64,000 nucleotides of DNA from Flavobacterium sp. 270 (GCF_004368785.1 NZ_SODM01000003.1:62001-126000), one strand, 5' to 3'; positions 8,616 through 18,315 are shown, counted from the stretch's first letter. The notes: a model not told the origin generated them from the sequence alone. Translations and numbers: made by a program.

Positions 8616-8693
8616 CTTCTAAGCTTCTAAGCTTCTAAGTTTTTCTCTTAATATCTCAAAAACTTAGTAACTTAGAAGCTTAGAAGCTTAGAA
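8616..8693. repeat. Inverted repeat built from TTCTAAGC octamers (family A, copy 1)
   Basis: The left arm has three tandem copies of a CTTCTAAG-type unit (8616-8641). The right arm (8660-8693) has the complementary units CTTAGAAG. Together they form a long hairpin between two convergent genes. The same word family recurs at 10238, 49625 and 56385. Confidence 0.8.
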
Positions 8694-8703
8694 CCTTTTA
8701 TAT

Positions 8704-9594
8704 TTATCTTCCAAAAGTATCGTAATTATCTGTAGCGTATTTTTCAAAACGTTTTAAAATTGCGATGTTTTGTTTTTCAGTAGTAGTTAATTCGTTATCA
8801 ACATTGCTCGAAATCGGAATATACCAATCAACATAATCAAAAAACTGGCGAACTGTTTTTGTTTTAAAAGTAAGACCGTGTCTTGCAAAAATGGTATTTC
8901 GCAAAATTTGAAGATCTAGTTTTTTAAGATTTTTTAGTTGTTTTTCAGTCAGTTTTTCAGTTGATGAATTTATTTGATATACGCTTTCTGACGCTTGTCT
9001 GTATAAAGTCATACTATCACCTCCGTAATCCTCTTCTGAGATAGTGTCATTTTCAACTTCTGTATTTTCTTGTTTTTCTTCTTTAGGATTTTGAAAATCA
9101 ACATACATATCTGCTTCCGGAAGCATCACTGCAGGATCATATTTAAACTGCTTTTTTGTCAGTTTGTATTTCCTTTTTGTAACTTCTTTTTTTGAATTGT
9201 ACGCGGTCCATGTACCAACTAAAAGAGTATCATTTTTTATTTCGAATGTAAAAACACCGTCATTTTTGTCGTCGCCTGGTTCTTTAAGAGTAAATTGGAG
9301 TGTATTTCCCGTTTTTATCATTTCGCCTTTTAAGGGTCTGTTATTTCCGGCAACAATACTTTGGCCAATCACTTCTTTAGGCGTAATTCTTTTAATTAAT
9401 AGATTGATTTTATTTATTCCTTCTTTTTCTTCTCGTGTTGTATCGCGTTCTTGAATTTCAAATTCGCCAACCCACGAACCGTACAAATCTGTTCTTATTT
9501 CCTCAATTTGAGCGGTTGGTTTTTTAGAATCTTTTTTTTCATCCTTACAGGAAAACAGGGAAAAAGCGAGCAATAAACAAAGTAGTTTTTTCAT
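8704..9594 (-). CDS. YARHG-domain lipoprotein
   Basis: A type II signal peptide (MKKLLCLLLAFSLFSC, lipid-modified Cys16) is followed by a charged linker with several KE/EK runs. The middle (residues ~40-150) is a beta-rich stretch starting YGSWVGEFEI, lipocalin-like in feel. A C-terminal YARHG domain follows (~225-290), with LRNTIFARHGLTFKT, WYIPI and TTTEKQNI. YARHG is an extracellular domain of unknown function. The start codon overlaps the stop of the upstream DUF2306 gene by 4 bases, so they share a transcript. No enzymatic role can be assigned. Confidence 0.85.
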   Translation of the reverse strand: MKKLLCLLLAFSLFSCKDEKKDSKKPTAQIEEIRTDLYGSWVGEFEIQERDTTREEKEGINKINLLIKRITPKEVIGQSIVAGNNRPLKGEMIKTGNTLQFTLKEPGDDKNDGVFTFEIKNDTLLVGTWTAYNSKKEVTKRKYKLTKKQFKYDPAVMLPEADMYVDFQNPKEEKQENTEVENDTISEEDYGGDSMTLYRQASESVYQINSSTEKLTEKQLKNLKKLDLQILRNTIFARHGLTFKTKTVRQFFDYVDWYIPISSNVDNELTTTEKQNIAILKRFEKYATDNYDTFGR

Positions 9595-10226
9595 TTTTTT
9601 GATTGTTGATAGATGTAAAATTCAATGATTAATAAATTTGGAATCCAACCCAGCCAAGCTATAATCTGATACAGATCCATAGGTGAAGGGTGAAACAAAT
9701 ATACAAGAATAACCTTCCAAAAACGCAGTGTAATAGCAGAAAATGTTAAAGCAAAACTTCGCAGCATAAATTTTTTATGCAACTGGATATTTTTGTTTCT
9801 GATGGTTAAAAAACCTTTCAGCGTAAAATAAAACCAAAGTAATGAAAGTGTAACAAATGATATTTTTGAATAAAAACCGCCATTTGCAAAAACTCCAATA
9901 AAGAAACCAGAAGGCGCACTTAAAAACAGCACTATAAAAACATACAGTTTACCAATGTTTCTATGTATGACAGGTTGTTTTTGTAATAAACGGGAACTAA
10001 ATTGAGTAAATCCGGCAAACAAAACAAAAATGGCCGAATAAACATGAATATAAAAGAAGAGAATGTAAAGCGGAATGTTTAAAACTTCTGTTTGCTTGAT
10101 TTGTAGAAAAGCGGCATCATTTTTAAATGGAATATATTGACAAGTAATCCTGATCATCAATATAAAAAAATAGCTGAAACTGATTATCAGTAACAAAGGC
10201 AAGGAAAGCTTGAGATATTTTTTCAA
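9591..10226 (-). CDS. DUF2306-like multi-span membrane protein
   Basis: The 211-residue inner-membrane protein has about seven hydrophobic spans. The HRNIGKLYVF segment and the later HKKFMLRSFALTFSAITLRFW segment match the DUF2306 pattern (His-Arg on one span, His...Met-Arg-Ser-Ala...Arg on another). The paired histidines resemble haem or metal ligands, but no function is known. The best start is a TTG at 10226-10224; no in-frame ATG precedes the N-terminal span. It overlaps the downstream YARHG lipoprotein gene. Confidence 0.75.
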   Translation of the reverse strand: MKKYLKLSLPLLLIISFSYFFILMIRITCQYIPFKNDAAFLQIKQTEVLNIPLYILFFYIHVYSAIFVLFAGFTQFSSRLLQKQPVIHRNIGKLYVFIVLFLSAPSGFFIGVFANGGFYSKISFVTLSLLWFYFTLKGFLTIRNKNIQLHKKFMLRSFALTFSAITLRFWKVILVYLFHPSPMDLYQIIAWLGWIPNLLIIEFYIYQQSKK

Positions 10227-10237
10227 GTTACATTTTT

Positions 10238-10316
10238 TAGCTTCTAAGCAGCTAAGATACTAATGTTCTGAGAAAAATCTTAACAACTTAGTACCTTAGC
10301 ATCTTAGAACCTTAGG
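10238..10316. repeat. Inverted repeat of family A, copy 2
   Basis: Degenerate units GCTTCTAA, GCAGCTAA, GATACTAA and TGTTCTGA on the left are mirrored by CTTAG-type units (ACTTAGTACCTTAGCATCTTAGAA) on the right. The right end reaches the stop codon of the PepSY gene. Confidence 0.75.
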
Positions 10317-11918
10317 CTACTTTTTCAAAAAAAGAATAAACCCTAAAATACTAACAATCAAAATGCTCAACGCGGCCAAAACCGTCGCAAGATCCCGAAT
10401 GTTTTTTCCTGCCCAATCCATAAATAAAAATTTATGCAGAATGGCAAATGAATATCCTTCAACTTTATCTGAATTTTTAATTACTGCAGCCAATCTTGAC
10501 GTAGCAGTTTCTATAAAGTAAGTTGTTTTTTCCGGAGTATCGTAAGCCAATTTTATTACAGGAAGCCTTTTATTGACAAAACCATATTCTCTGCTTTCAA
10601 AATCGGTTAAAACTTTTGATTCTAACAATTTTACGTTTTCCAAATTAACCTCTGGTTCTTCTTCATGAGAACTCATGTCGATCTCACAACACGCCAGTTT
10701 TGGTGCGCCATCTGTAAAATAATAAGCTAGAAATTCGGCATATTCCAGATCTAGATTAGGAACAATTTTATTTGTTGAAGCATTGATATAAACGACTTCA
10801 GATTTTGAATCTTCTTTTTTATTCCATTTAGAATCTCCTTTTGGTTTCTTGAATTTTTTAGTTTCTTTTTCAACCAATTGACAGCGGTAAAAAGTAGTAT
10901 CGTTTAGCGTAATAATACTCATATTTTGAAAACGATTCCAATCTAAATTTAGAGCAGTATTCGAAACAACAATTTCTTTAGTAGAAAAAGTAGGTTCGTA
11001 AACCATTTGCGACAAAGTGTACGGCGCCCATTTTGTGGTAGCGTGATATGCGCCGCTAAATGCGAAAGTTAAAGTAAAAAGAGAAACCCAAATTCCGATT
11101 TGGCGATGGTATTTTCTTAGTCCTTTTTTGGGTTGTACACTATCCGTTTTTTTGAATTGTTTCCACAATAAACCATAAATTAAAATCCCGCTTAAAGCAG
11201 AGAATCCGATAATAGACAATAAGAAAATCATTGTAATAATTCGGATACTGTTGTTGGTTATGGTATCAATAAACGACCAATTATGAAAAGTATCAAAAAA
11301 CCAGATAAAAAACTGTCTTGAAGTTGGGTTGTAAGTTGCCAGTTTGCTTGATGAGGTTTCTACATAAACCTGCATTGCGTCATCACGGTCAAAACTTACT
11401 TTGTAAACCGGTAAATAACGGTTGACATATTTGTATTGCGAAGTAAATTCAGTAACAATTTCGCTCTTTTTTACGGCACTTTTTTGATCGTCAAGAAAAT
11501 AACGCGAAAGCCATTCGGCGTATTTTTGATCTCCGTTTTCTAATTTTTTACCATTCGAAGCATCAAAATACAATAAATCTCCCGGAATCATTTTTACCTG
11601 ATAATAAGTGATATTGTTGAAAGATACGATTCGGAAATTTTTGAAATCGTTGATGAAGTTTTGCTTTAGTACTTCCTGAATAGAAAGATGCAGCTGACTT
11701 TTGTCAATAATTTGCTGTTCTATTTTATCATGTGCAATTTCGGGTTTAAAAAAATGCGCCATAAACGGATGCATTAAACCAGATAATGTCCAGAAAATAA
11801 CAGGAATTACAGTAATTAATCCAATAACACGATGCCACTTGTACATGTGCTGTTTGATTTTTTTGATGAATTTAGAATCTTTCTTTTTAGAAGTTTTTCT
11901 ATTTGTTTCTTTACTCAT
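10317..11918 (-). CDS. PepSY-associated transmembrane protein
   Basis: The 533-residue inner-membrane protein has four spans: ~30-55 (WHRVIGLITVIPVIFWTLSG), ~220-250, ~270-290 and the C-terminal end. Two periplasmic PepSY-type regions lie between them, each with the paired YLPVYKVSFD / RLPVIKLAYD motif. Span histidines (HR in span 1, YHRQIG before span 3, LHKF before span 4) fit the PepSY_TM family, which contains siderophore and flavin-linked metal reductases. It lies just downstream of a TonB-dependent receptor on the same strand. The second periplasmic loop holds a CC pair followed by EIDMSSHEEEPE, a possible metal-binding patch. Confidence 0.85.
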   Translation of the reverse strand: MSKETNRKTSKKKDSKFIKKIKQHMYKWHRVIGLITVIPVIFWTLSGLMHPFMAHFFKPEIAHDKIEQQIIDKSQLHLSIQEVLKQNFINDFKNFRIVSFNNITYYQVKMIPGDLLYFDASNGKKLENGDQKYAEWLSRYFLDDQKSAVKKSEIVTEFTSQYKYVNRYLPVYKVSFDRDDAMQVYVETSSSKLATYNPTSRQFFIWFFDTFHNWSFIDTITNNSIRIITMIFLLSIIGFSALSGILIYGLLWKQFKKTDSVQPKKGLRKYHRQIGIWVSLFTLTFAFSGAYHATTKWAPYTLSQMVYEPTFSTKEIVVSNTALNLDWNRFQNMSIITLNDTTFYRCQLVEKETKKFKKPKGDSKWNKKEDSKSEVVYINASTNKIVPNLDLEYAEFLAYYFTDGAPKLACCEIDMSSHEEEPEVNLENVKLLESKVLTDFESREYGFVNKRLPVIKLAYDTPEKTTYFIETATSRLAAVIKNSDKVEGYSFAILHKFLFMDWAGKNIRDLATVLAALSILIVSILGFILFLKK

Positions 11919-11930
11919 AGTTCGGTTTTT

Positions 11931-12010
11931 AAGCTCCGAAGGAGCCGTTGTTCTTTTTTTTATCTCGTTATAAAATGAGACTGAAAGAGATATGGCAGAC
12001 AGCGGGATTA
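11931..12010. repeat. Mosaic hairpin element, degenerate copy 1
   Basis: AGCTCCGAAGGAGCCG at the left and GATATGGCAGACAGCGGGA at the right are worn versions of the flanks of the element at 55539-55608. A short hairpin of unrelated sequence (ATCTCG / TGAGA type) sits in the middle. Confidence 0.5.
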
Positions 12011-12033
12011 GCTTCTAATGTTTATTAATTTTT

Positions 12034-12120
12034 TTAGCCACAGATTTAAAAGGTTAACACAGATTAAATAATGAAGTAAAATTTTAAAAAATCATTTTAA
12101 TCCTTTAAATCTGTGGCTAA
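12034..12120. repeat. Inverted repeat with TTAGCCACAGATTTAAA arms
   Basis: The left arm TTAGCCACAGATTTAAAAGG (12034-12053) and the right arm CCTTTAAATCTGTGGCTAA (12102-12120) are near-perfect complements around a 48-base A/T-rich loop. It lies between the TonB receptor and PepSY genes and could act as a weak terminator or an RNA-processing site. Confidence 0.8.
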
Positions 12121-12128
12121 ATTTTATA

Positions 12129-14288
12129 TTACTTTTTTAATGAAAAATTATATTGAATTCCGAATACAAAAGTTCTTGGTGCCGCCGCAGTATAAGTGGG
12201 CTGAGAACCTGCTGTATTGGCTCTCGAAACATTATAAGCATACAATTTATCAGTAAGATTCATTACGTTTCCGTAGATTTCAATTTTTCTCCATTGATAA
12301 CCAATTCTTGCATTAAACAAATTGTAACCGCTATATTTTACGCTGTTAATTTGATCTTGGTAATAACTGCCAACCAACTGCCATTCAGCAGAAGTTCTTA
12401 AATTCGGAAGCCAGTTTGGATAATAAGTTACTTCAGAATTTCCAGACCATTTTGGTGCAGCCGGCATTTCTTTTCCGTTTAAATCCTGAACAGGATCTGA
12501 TGGTTTGTCTGAAAGTTTAAAATCAATATAAGTATGCTGTGCATAAGTACCGCCAAAACGAATATTGAATTGTTTAGAAGGTTTGTAAGAAGCGCCAAAC
12601 TCAATTCCTTTATGGCGAGTTTCTCCAGCAGAACGATAATCGGTTGAATTATCTGGAAGCTTTATACTTAATAATTCATTCGTGCCTTCCATATAATAAA
12701 AAGCATAATCAAAATTTAATTTATTTTCCAACAAAGAAAACCATCCGCCAACTTCATAATTGTCGAAAGTTGCAGGATCCAGATTATAATAAAAATCAGC
12801 TGGAACGCCAGTTGTGCCGCCAGTTCCAGGTTTAGTTCTAAAAATCGAAGTAATTCCCGGAGGAGAAAAGCCTTGTGAATAATTGCCATAAAAACCTGCA
12901 AATTGCACCGGATTATAGTTTACACCAACTTTATAAGTAGCTTTGTCATAGACTTTGCTTCCTGAAGAAAGATCAAGCGCATTATCATAATTCACTTTCA
13001 TATTGTCGTAACGACCGCCAACGGTAACAACTAATTTTTCGATTGGATTAAAACTGATTTGTGCATATCCGGCGGTATTAAAAATATCAGCAGTATAATC
13101 TGCTAATTTTGCATCTGGATGTTCGGCAACAATTTCATAAGAATCTACGGTTTGTTTTCCCGCTTCACCCGGATTTAGATTGGCTTTTAAATCAATTACA
13201 TACGACCAATAAGTTACAGGAGAATAATCGTATAAAGCGCCTGCAACAATTTTTGTATTTAAGAAATCAAACTTTTGCGTGTGCTGCCCGATTGCTCCGT
13301 AACTTTTAAAGTTGTTTGAATTTATTTCGCCCGTCGCTTTTGTTGGGTTTACAGTTGGGCTCCATTTAATTCCGTAAGACGGATTTTGCCCTAATTTATT
13401 ATCACGCAAATAACCGGTAATATAACTGCTTGATTTATCATTCCAATCGTGTTCTAAAGTCAGTCGAGTTCTTAAAGCGTCTGATTTTCTATACGTAAAA
13501 TCAGTAGTGCTTTTATAAGTTCTGTTGTTAAAAGCCTCTTCGTTTACGCTTCCGCTCATGTCAGAATAATATTTTCCGTACATGGTATTACTGATTAATC
13601 GGGTAGAAGGCGAAATATTATAATCTATTCTGGCATTCAAGTTGTCTTTGTTATAATCAGAATAGGTCATCCAGCCGTTTTCCTGTAAACTTGAAATTCC
13701 GGCGATATGAAAACCAACTTTTCCGATTGTTGCGCCACCGGCAGCCTGAAATCTTCTGTAGCCGTAATTGTCTGCCTGAACTCCAAATTTAAATTCCGGA
13801 TCTACAGGTGGTTTAAGCGAAATTAAATTAATTGTACCGCCAACAGCTTCTGGACCATATAAAGAAGAAACTGGCCCCTTTACAACTTCAATACTTTGAA
13901 GATTAAATTGATTGATTTCTAATAAAGCATTATGGTTGAAAATTCCCATTGGGCGAATTGGTAATCCGTCTTCCAGATATAAATAATAGGCATTTGTAGT
14001 CATTGGCTGACGAATAGACATCATATGCTGTTCGTTTCCTAAATTAACCATTAATACGCCTGGTGTTTTATTTATGATTTCGTAAACTGCTGTTGCTTTA
14101 GCTTCGTTGATCGTTTTAGCTGTCAATTTGCTAATTGCAACAGGAGTTTCTTTTCTTAAAGTTGCGGTACGATTGGCTGTAACAAAAACATTTTCTAGTT
14201 CTTGAGATTTGGTTGTGTCTTGCTCCACTTTATTTTGTGCAAAAACACATTGCCCTATTATCAATAGGGTAAAGTATATATTTTTCAT
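12129..14288 (-). CDS. TonB-dependent outer-membrane receptor
   Basis: The 719-residue protein has a cleavable signal peptide (MKNIYFTLLIIGQCVFA) and a plug domain at ~30-160 (TPVAISKLTAKTINE, then VVKGPVSSLYGPEAVGG). A 22-strand-type barrel ends in an aromatic-rich terminus (FVFGIQYNFSLKK). Such receptors import siderophores, cobalamin, haem or copper chelates. There is no SusC-type CarboxypepD domain, which argues against a glycan receptor. The downstream PepSY membrane protein and the small Cys protein upstream suggest a ferric or cupric ligand. Confidence 0.92.
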   Translation of the reverse strand: MKNIYFTLLIIGQCVFAQNKVEQDTTKSQELENVFVTANRTATLRKETPVAISKLTAKTINEAKATAVYEIINKTPGVLMVNLGNEQHMMSIRQPMTTNAYYLYLEDGLPIRPMGIFNHNALLEINQFNLQSIEVVKGPVSSLYGPEAVGGTINLISLKPPVDPEFKFGVQADNYGYRRFQAAGGATIGKVGFHIAGISSLQENGWMTYSDYNKDNLNARIDYNISPSTRLISNTMYGKYYSDMSGSVNEEAFNNRTYKSTTDFTYRKSDALRTRLTLEHDWNDKSSSYITGYLRDNKLGQNPSYGIKWSPTVNPTKATGEINSNNFKSYGAIGQHTQKFDFLNTKIVAGALYDYSPVTYWSYVIDLKANLNPGEAGKQTVDSYEIVAEHPDAKLADYTADIFNTAGYAQISFNPIEKLVVTVGGRYDNMKVNYDNALDLSSGSKVYDKATYKVGVNYNPVQFAGFYGNYSQGFSPPGITSIFRTKPGTGGTTGVPADFYYNLDPATFDNYEVGGWFSLLENKLNFDYAFYYMEGTNELLSIKLPDNSTDYRSAGETRHKGIEFGASYKPSKQFNIRFGGTYAQHTYIDFKLSDKPSDPVQDLNGKEMPAAPKWSGNSEVTYYPNWLPNLRTSAEWQLVGSYYQDQINSVKYSGYNLFNARIGYQWRKIEIYGNVMNLTDKLYAYNVSRANTAGSQPTYTAAAPRTFVFGIQYNFSLKK

Positions 14289-14325
14289 TTTAAATTATAT
14301 AAATTTTAAAAAGTAACCAGTATTC

Positions 14326-14368
14326 TTTGGCTTAAAGCCAAGAAAAAGCTTTTCAATTGTATTGAAAA
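14326..14368. repeat. Two small hairpins between the Cys-rich gene and the TonB receptor
   Basis: TTGGC TTAAA GCCAA (14327-14341) is followed by TTTTCAAT TGT ATTGAAAA (14350-14368). They may dampen read-through or stabilise the receptor mRNA. Confidence 0.4.
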
Positions 14369-14381
14369 ACGGAACTAAAAT

Positions 14382-14759
14382 TTATATAAAATAGGATGGA
14401 GGGTGAAAAGTAGCATTGGAAACCGAAATTGGTTTTCCGTCGTAAGAAGCAAAAAGCACAGTTTTTGATTCGATTGGAGTTACTAACTTGAAATTATTAA
14501 GAAATGAAGCCTGAATGTAAACAACTTCTGCTTTGTCTTTCAGATTGTTTTGCATTCTTTTCTCGTTATCAGTGTATTTTTTTAAACTTTTTTGAAGTTC
14601 ACATCGACCGTTACACGTATTAAAAACCATTTTACGTTGTACACAGATCGTTTTTGAAATTTCTTCCTGATTGAGTTTGAAAGAGGTATAAACAAAGAAA
14701 CTGCCAAAAGAGGGAACTAATAGCATGCAGGAAAGAAATATGATAAATAATCGTTTCAA
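14382..14759 (-). CDS. Small exported Cys-rich protein upstream of the TonB receptor
   Basis: The 125-residue protein starts with a hydrophobic signal segment (MKRLFIIFLSCMLLVPSFGS). The mature part has the pattern CVQRKMVFNTCNGRCELQK, with three cysteines closely spaced, then a Lys-rich helix, and ends in FHPPSYFI. I do not recognise a named domain, though CNGxCxL-type proteins are familiar next to TonB receptors in Flavobacteriia; that is memory, not a search. The cysteines suggest metal binding. The apparent start is TTG at 14759-14757, since no in-frame ATG precedes the signal segment. A TATTTTTG -7 box lies at 14786-14793. Confidence 0.6.
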   Translation of the reverse strand: MKRLFIIFLSCMLLVPSFGSFFVYTSFKLNQEEISKTICVQRKMVFNTCNGRCELQKSLKKYTDNEKRMQNNLKDKAEVVYIQASFLNNFKLVTPIESKTVLFASYDGKPISVSNATFHPPSYFI

Positions 14760-14785
14760 GAAGAATGATTCGTTGTTTACGATCG

Positions 14786-14793
14786 CAAAAATA
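14786..14793 (-). promoter_or_regulatory. -7 box of the Cys-rich protein/TonB receptor/PepSY group
   Basis: Minus-strand TATTTTTG is an exact -7 match, 26 bases upstream of the proposed TTG start. It is the only clean box found ahead of this same-strand gene group. Confidence 0.5.
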
Positions 14794-14832
14794 CATTATT
14801 ATTGTTTATCCGCAGAATGATTTTTATCATTT

Positions 14833-14872
14833 TCAAAAAAAATATCCGTAACTACTGAGTAATTACGGATAT
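14833..14872 (-). terminator. Second terminator behind secA
   Basis: A perfect 10-bp stem ATATCCGTAA / TTACGGATAT (14842-14851 and 14863-14872) is followed on the minus strand by a run of eight T. Confidence 0.75.
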
Positions 14873-14881
14873 CTATGATAG

Positions 14882-14916
14882 AAAATCAGACGGATTCTTA
14901 AAACCTGTCTGATTTT
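14882..14916 (-). terminator. First terminator behind secA
   Basis: A stem AAAATCAGAC / GTCTGATTTT (14882-14891 and 14907-14916) begins 15 bases after the secA stop. On the minus strand it ends in only a short T run. With the next hairpin it forms a tandem terminator. Confidence 0.65.
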
Positions 14917-14930
14917 AATTTTGTAATAAA

Positions 14931-17900
14931 TTATTCTTTAACAATAACCCAAGCTCCTGAAGCTAAAAGAATTTCTGCTTTTTTGAATTTCATAGTTTCA
15001 GTTTTACCTGAAGCAACTTCCTGAATAGTAACATTGTCATTACGATTGATTTTTGGCATATCTCTCACAATGGTTTCTGTAACCTGACGTTCTTGTGTTT
15101 GTCCAGCTTCGCGGTTGATGTCTTCGCTGTTTACAATTTCGTCTTTGCTCAATTTGAAGTTTTCTTTTTGACGAACTTCTCTTGCTTCGTGAATTTCCGG
15201 AACGTTTTGAGCTGGTAAATCACCTTTGAACAAGAATGAAATAACTTCTTTATTTACATTATCCAACATTGCTCTAAACAAGTTAAAAGCTTCTAATTTG
15301 TAGATAAGCAATGGATCTTTTTGTTCGTGAACGGCTAATTGAACTGATTGTTTCAATTCGTCCATTTTACGTAAATGTTTTTTCCAAGCTTCATCAACAA
15401 TAGATAGGGTGATGTTTTTCTCGAAATCAGCAATTAATTGAGAACCTTCACTATCGTAAGCTTTTTTCAAGTCTGTAACAACATTCAGAGTTTTGATTCC
15501 ATCTGTAAACGGAACTACAATTCTTTCGAAATGATTGTTTGGTTCTTCAAAAACTCCTTTGATAATTGGGAAAGCTTCTCTTGCGCTTCTTTCTGTTTTT
15601 TCAGTGTAGAAAGCTAAAGTTTCTTTGTATACTTTTCCTGTAATTTCAATATCTGATAATTTTACAAAATCAGCTTCTGAAATTGGAGAAGTTATTCCGA
15701 AATAACGAATTAAATCAAATTCGAAATTTTTAAAATCATTTATTCCTTTATTTTGGCTTACGATTAATTCGCAAGTATCATAAAGCATGTTTGCGATATC
15801 CAGTTTTAAACGCTCACCAAATAAAGCATGACGACGACGTTTGTAAACTACTTCACGTTGAGAGTTCATAACGTCATCATATTCTAGTAAACGTTTACGA
15901 ACACCAAAGTTGTTTTCTTCTACTTTTTTCTGCGCACGTTCGATAGATTTAGTCATCATAGAATGCTGAATTACTTCACCTTCCTGTAATCCCATTCTAT
16001 CCATTACTTTGGCAACTCTTTCAGAACCAAATAAACGCATTAAGTTATCTTCCAGCGAAACGTAGAATTGAGAACTTCCCGGATCTCCCTGACGTCCTGC
16101 ACGACCACGTAACTGTCTGTCTACACGACGAGAATCATGACGCTCTGTACCCACGATTGCTAAACCTCCGGCAGCTTTTACTTCTGGAGTTAATTTAATA
16201 TCGGTACCACGACCAGCCATGTTTGTTGCAATAGTTACAACTCCGGCTTTACCAGCTTCTTCTACAATTTGTGCCTCTTGTTTGTGCATTTTAGCATTCA
16301 AAACGTTATGAGTAACGCCTCTCATTTTCAACATACGGCTTAATAATTCTGAAATCTCTACAGAAGTTGTTCCAATCAATACAGGTCTTCCTGCATTAGA
16401 TAATTGTGTAACATCTTCGATTACAGCGTTGAATTTCTCACGTGTAGTTTTGTAGATATAATCTTCTTTGTCATGTCTTGCAATTCCTTTGTTGGTAGGG
16501 ATTTCAACAACATCTAATTTGTAAATCTGCCATAACTCTCCAGCTTCTGTAACTGCTGTACCTGTCATACCACCCAATTTGCTGTACATTCTGAAATAAT
16601 TCTGTAATGTTACAGTTGCAAATGTTTGTGTAGCAGCTTCGATTTTTACATTTTCTTTAGCTTCAATCGCTTGGTGTAAACCGTCAGAATAACGACGACC
16701 ATCCATGATACGACCTGTTTGCTCATCGACAATCATAATTTTGTTGTCCATGATCACGTATTCTACATCTTTTTCGAATAAAGCATAAGCTTTTAAAAGT
16801 TGTGTTAAAGTATGAATACGCTCGCTTTTTACCCCAAAATCCTGGAATAATCTTTCTCTGGCTTCTGCTTCAGCGTCTTTATCTAATTTTTGTCTTTCGA
16901 TAGCAGCTATTTCAGTTCCGATATCCGGAAGTACGAAAAAGTCAGAATCTGTATCTCCAGAAAGGTATTGAATACCGTTATCTGTCAATTCTACCTGATT
17001 GTTTTTTTCTTCAATTACAAAATACAAAGCTTCATCCACTTTATGCATTTCGCGATTGTTATCCTGCATGTATTGGTTTTCAGTTTTTTGAAGCAATTGT
17101 TTGATTCCTTCTTCACTCAAAAATTTAATTAATGCTTTATTTTTAGGTAAACTTCTGTAAGCTCTTAATAATAAGAATCCTCCTTCTTTAGTATTTCCTT
17201 CTTTGATTAATTTTTTAGCTTCTGCTAAGAAACCATTCGCTAACTGACGTTGTTGTGCAACTAGGTTTTCGATTTTTGGTTTCAATTCATTAAATTCATG
17301 ACGATCTCCCTGAGGAACTGGTCCTGAAATAATAAGCGGTGTTCTTGCATCATCAATTAATACAGAATCGACCTCATCGACAATAGCATAATTGTGTTTT
17401 CTCTGCACTAAATCTGCAGGAGAATGAGCCATATTATCTCTTAAGTAGTCAAAACCAAATTCGTTATTAGTTCCGTAAGTGATATCTGCGTCGTATGCTT
17501 TTTTTCTTTGTTCTGTACTTGGCTGGTGATTATCAATACAATCAACACTTAAACCGTGGAATTCGAATAAAGGTGCTTTCCACGTACTATCACGTTTTGC
17601 CAAGTAATCATTCACCGTTACTAAGTGTACTCCGTTTCCAGTTAAAGCATTTAAATAAAGTGGTAATGTTGCAACCAAAGTTTTACCTTCACCTGTTTGC
17701 ATTTCGGCAACTTTACCTTCATGCAAAACCATTCCACCAATTAACTGAACATCATAATGAATCATGTCCCAGGTAATTTCTTTACCTGCAGCATTCCATT
17801 TGTTTGCCCAAACAGATTTATCACCATCAATAGTGATATAAGGTTTTGTTGCAGAAAATTCACGGTCTTTTGGAGTTGCAGTAACTTCAATATGAGAATT

Positions 17901-18275
17901 GTCTTTAAAACGACGAGCCGTTTCTTTAACAACAGAAAAAGCTTCTGGAAGAATTTCTAATAAAGTTTTCTCTGAGATTTCATACGCTTCTTTTTCAAGA
18001 GCATCAATAGCATCATAAAGATCTTCTCTTTTGTCAATGTCTTCGATGTTTTCAACTTCCGCTTTAAGCGAAGCAATTTTAGCATCTTTGTCTGCTCTTG
18101 CTTCTTTTATTCTCTCTTTAAAAAATACGGTTCTAGCTCTTAGTTCGTCGTGAGACAAACCCATTAAGCTGGTTTCGAATGTTTTAATTTTGTTTAAGTA
18201 AGGTTGTAAAGCTTTGACATCTTTCTGTGACTTGTCACCTACAAAGACTTTAATAATACTGTTTATGAAACTCAT
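14931..18275 (-). CDS. secA: Preprotein translocase ATPase SecA
   Basis: SecA drives proteins through SecYEG. The 1114-residue protein has Walker A at 195-199 ([13 protein letters not shown]), the DEAD-type [16 protein letters not shown] region, and GRGTDIKL plus [13 protein letters not shown] of the second nucleotide-binding fold. Walker A lies about 90 residues later than in E. coli because of an inserted charged helical segment (~50-100). The C-terminus, where most SecA proteins have a CxCxSGKK zinc site for SecB and lipids, reads INRNDNVTI then [12 protein letters not shown] and contains no cysteine. The RND...SGK frame is still recognisable. Two terminators follow. Confidence 0.97.
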   Translation of the reverse strand: MSFINSIIKVFVGDKSQKDVKALQPYLNKIKTFETSLMGLSHDELRARTVFFKERIKEARADKDAKIASLKAEVENIEDIDKREDLYDAIDALEKEAYEISEKTLLEILPEAFSVVKETARRFKDNSHIEVTATPKDREFSATKPYITIDGDKSVWANKWNAAGKEITWDMIHYDVQLIGGMVLHEGKVAEMQTGEGKTLVATLPLYLNALTGNGVHLVTVNDYLAKRDSTWKAPLFEFHGLSVDCIDNHQPSTEQRKKAYDADITYGTNNEFGFDYLRDNMAHSPADLVQRKHNYAIVDEVDSVLIDDARTPLIISGPVPQGDRHEFNELKPKIENLVAQQRQLANGFLAEAKKLIKEGNTKEGGFLLLRAYRSLPKNKALIKFLSEEGIKQLLQKTENQYMQDNNREMHKVDEALYFVIEEKNNQVELTDNGIQYLSGDTDSDFFVLPDIGTEIAAIERQKLDKDAEAEARERLFQDFGVKSERIHTLTQLLKAYALFEKDVEYVIMDNKIMIVDEQTGRIMDGRRYSDGLHQAIEAKENVKIEAATQTFATVTLQNYFRMYSKLGGMTGTAVTEAGELWQIYKLDVVEIPTNKGIARHDKEDYIYKTTREKFNAVIEDVTQLSNAGRPVLIGTTSVEISELLSRMLKMRGVTHNVLNAKMHKQEAQIVEEAGKAGVVTIATNMAGRGTDIKLTPEVKAAGGLAIVGTERHDSRRVDRQLRGRAGRQGDPGSSQFYVSLEDNLMRLFGSERVAKVMDRMGLQEGEVIQHSMMTKSIERAQKKVEENNFGVRKRLLEYDDVMNSQREVVYKRRRHALFGERLKLDIANMLYDTCELIVSQNKGINDFKNFEFDLIRYFGITSPISEADFVKLSDIEITGKVYKETLAFYTEKTERSAREAFPIIKGVFEEPNNHFERIVVPFTDGIKTLNVVTDLKKAYDSEGSQLIADFEKNITLSIVDEAWKKHLRKMDELKQSVQLAVHEQKDPLLIYKLEAFNLFRAMLDNVNKEVISFLFKGDLPAQNVPEIHEAREVRQKENFKLSKDEIVNSEDINREAGQTQERQVTETIVRDMPKINRNDNVTIQEVASGKTETMKFKKAEILLASGAWVIVKE

Positions 18276-18315
18276 GATCTATCGTATTTCTATTTTATGT
18301 AAATGTGTATTTTGA

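Noticed and set aside
8616..8693. CRISPR-like array
   Set aside because: Units are 8-9 bases, degenerate, without spacers, and mirrored; no cas genes are near.
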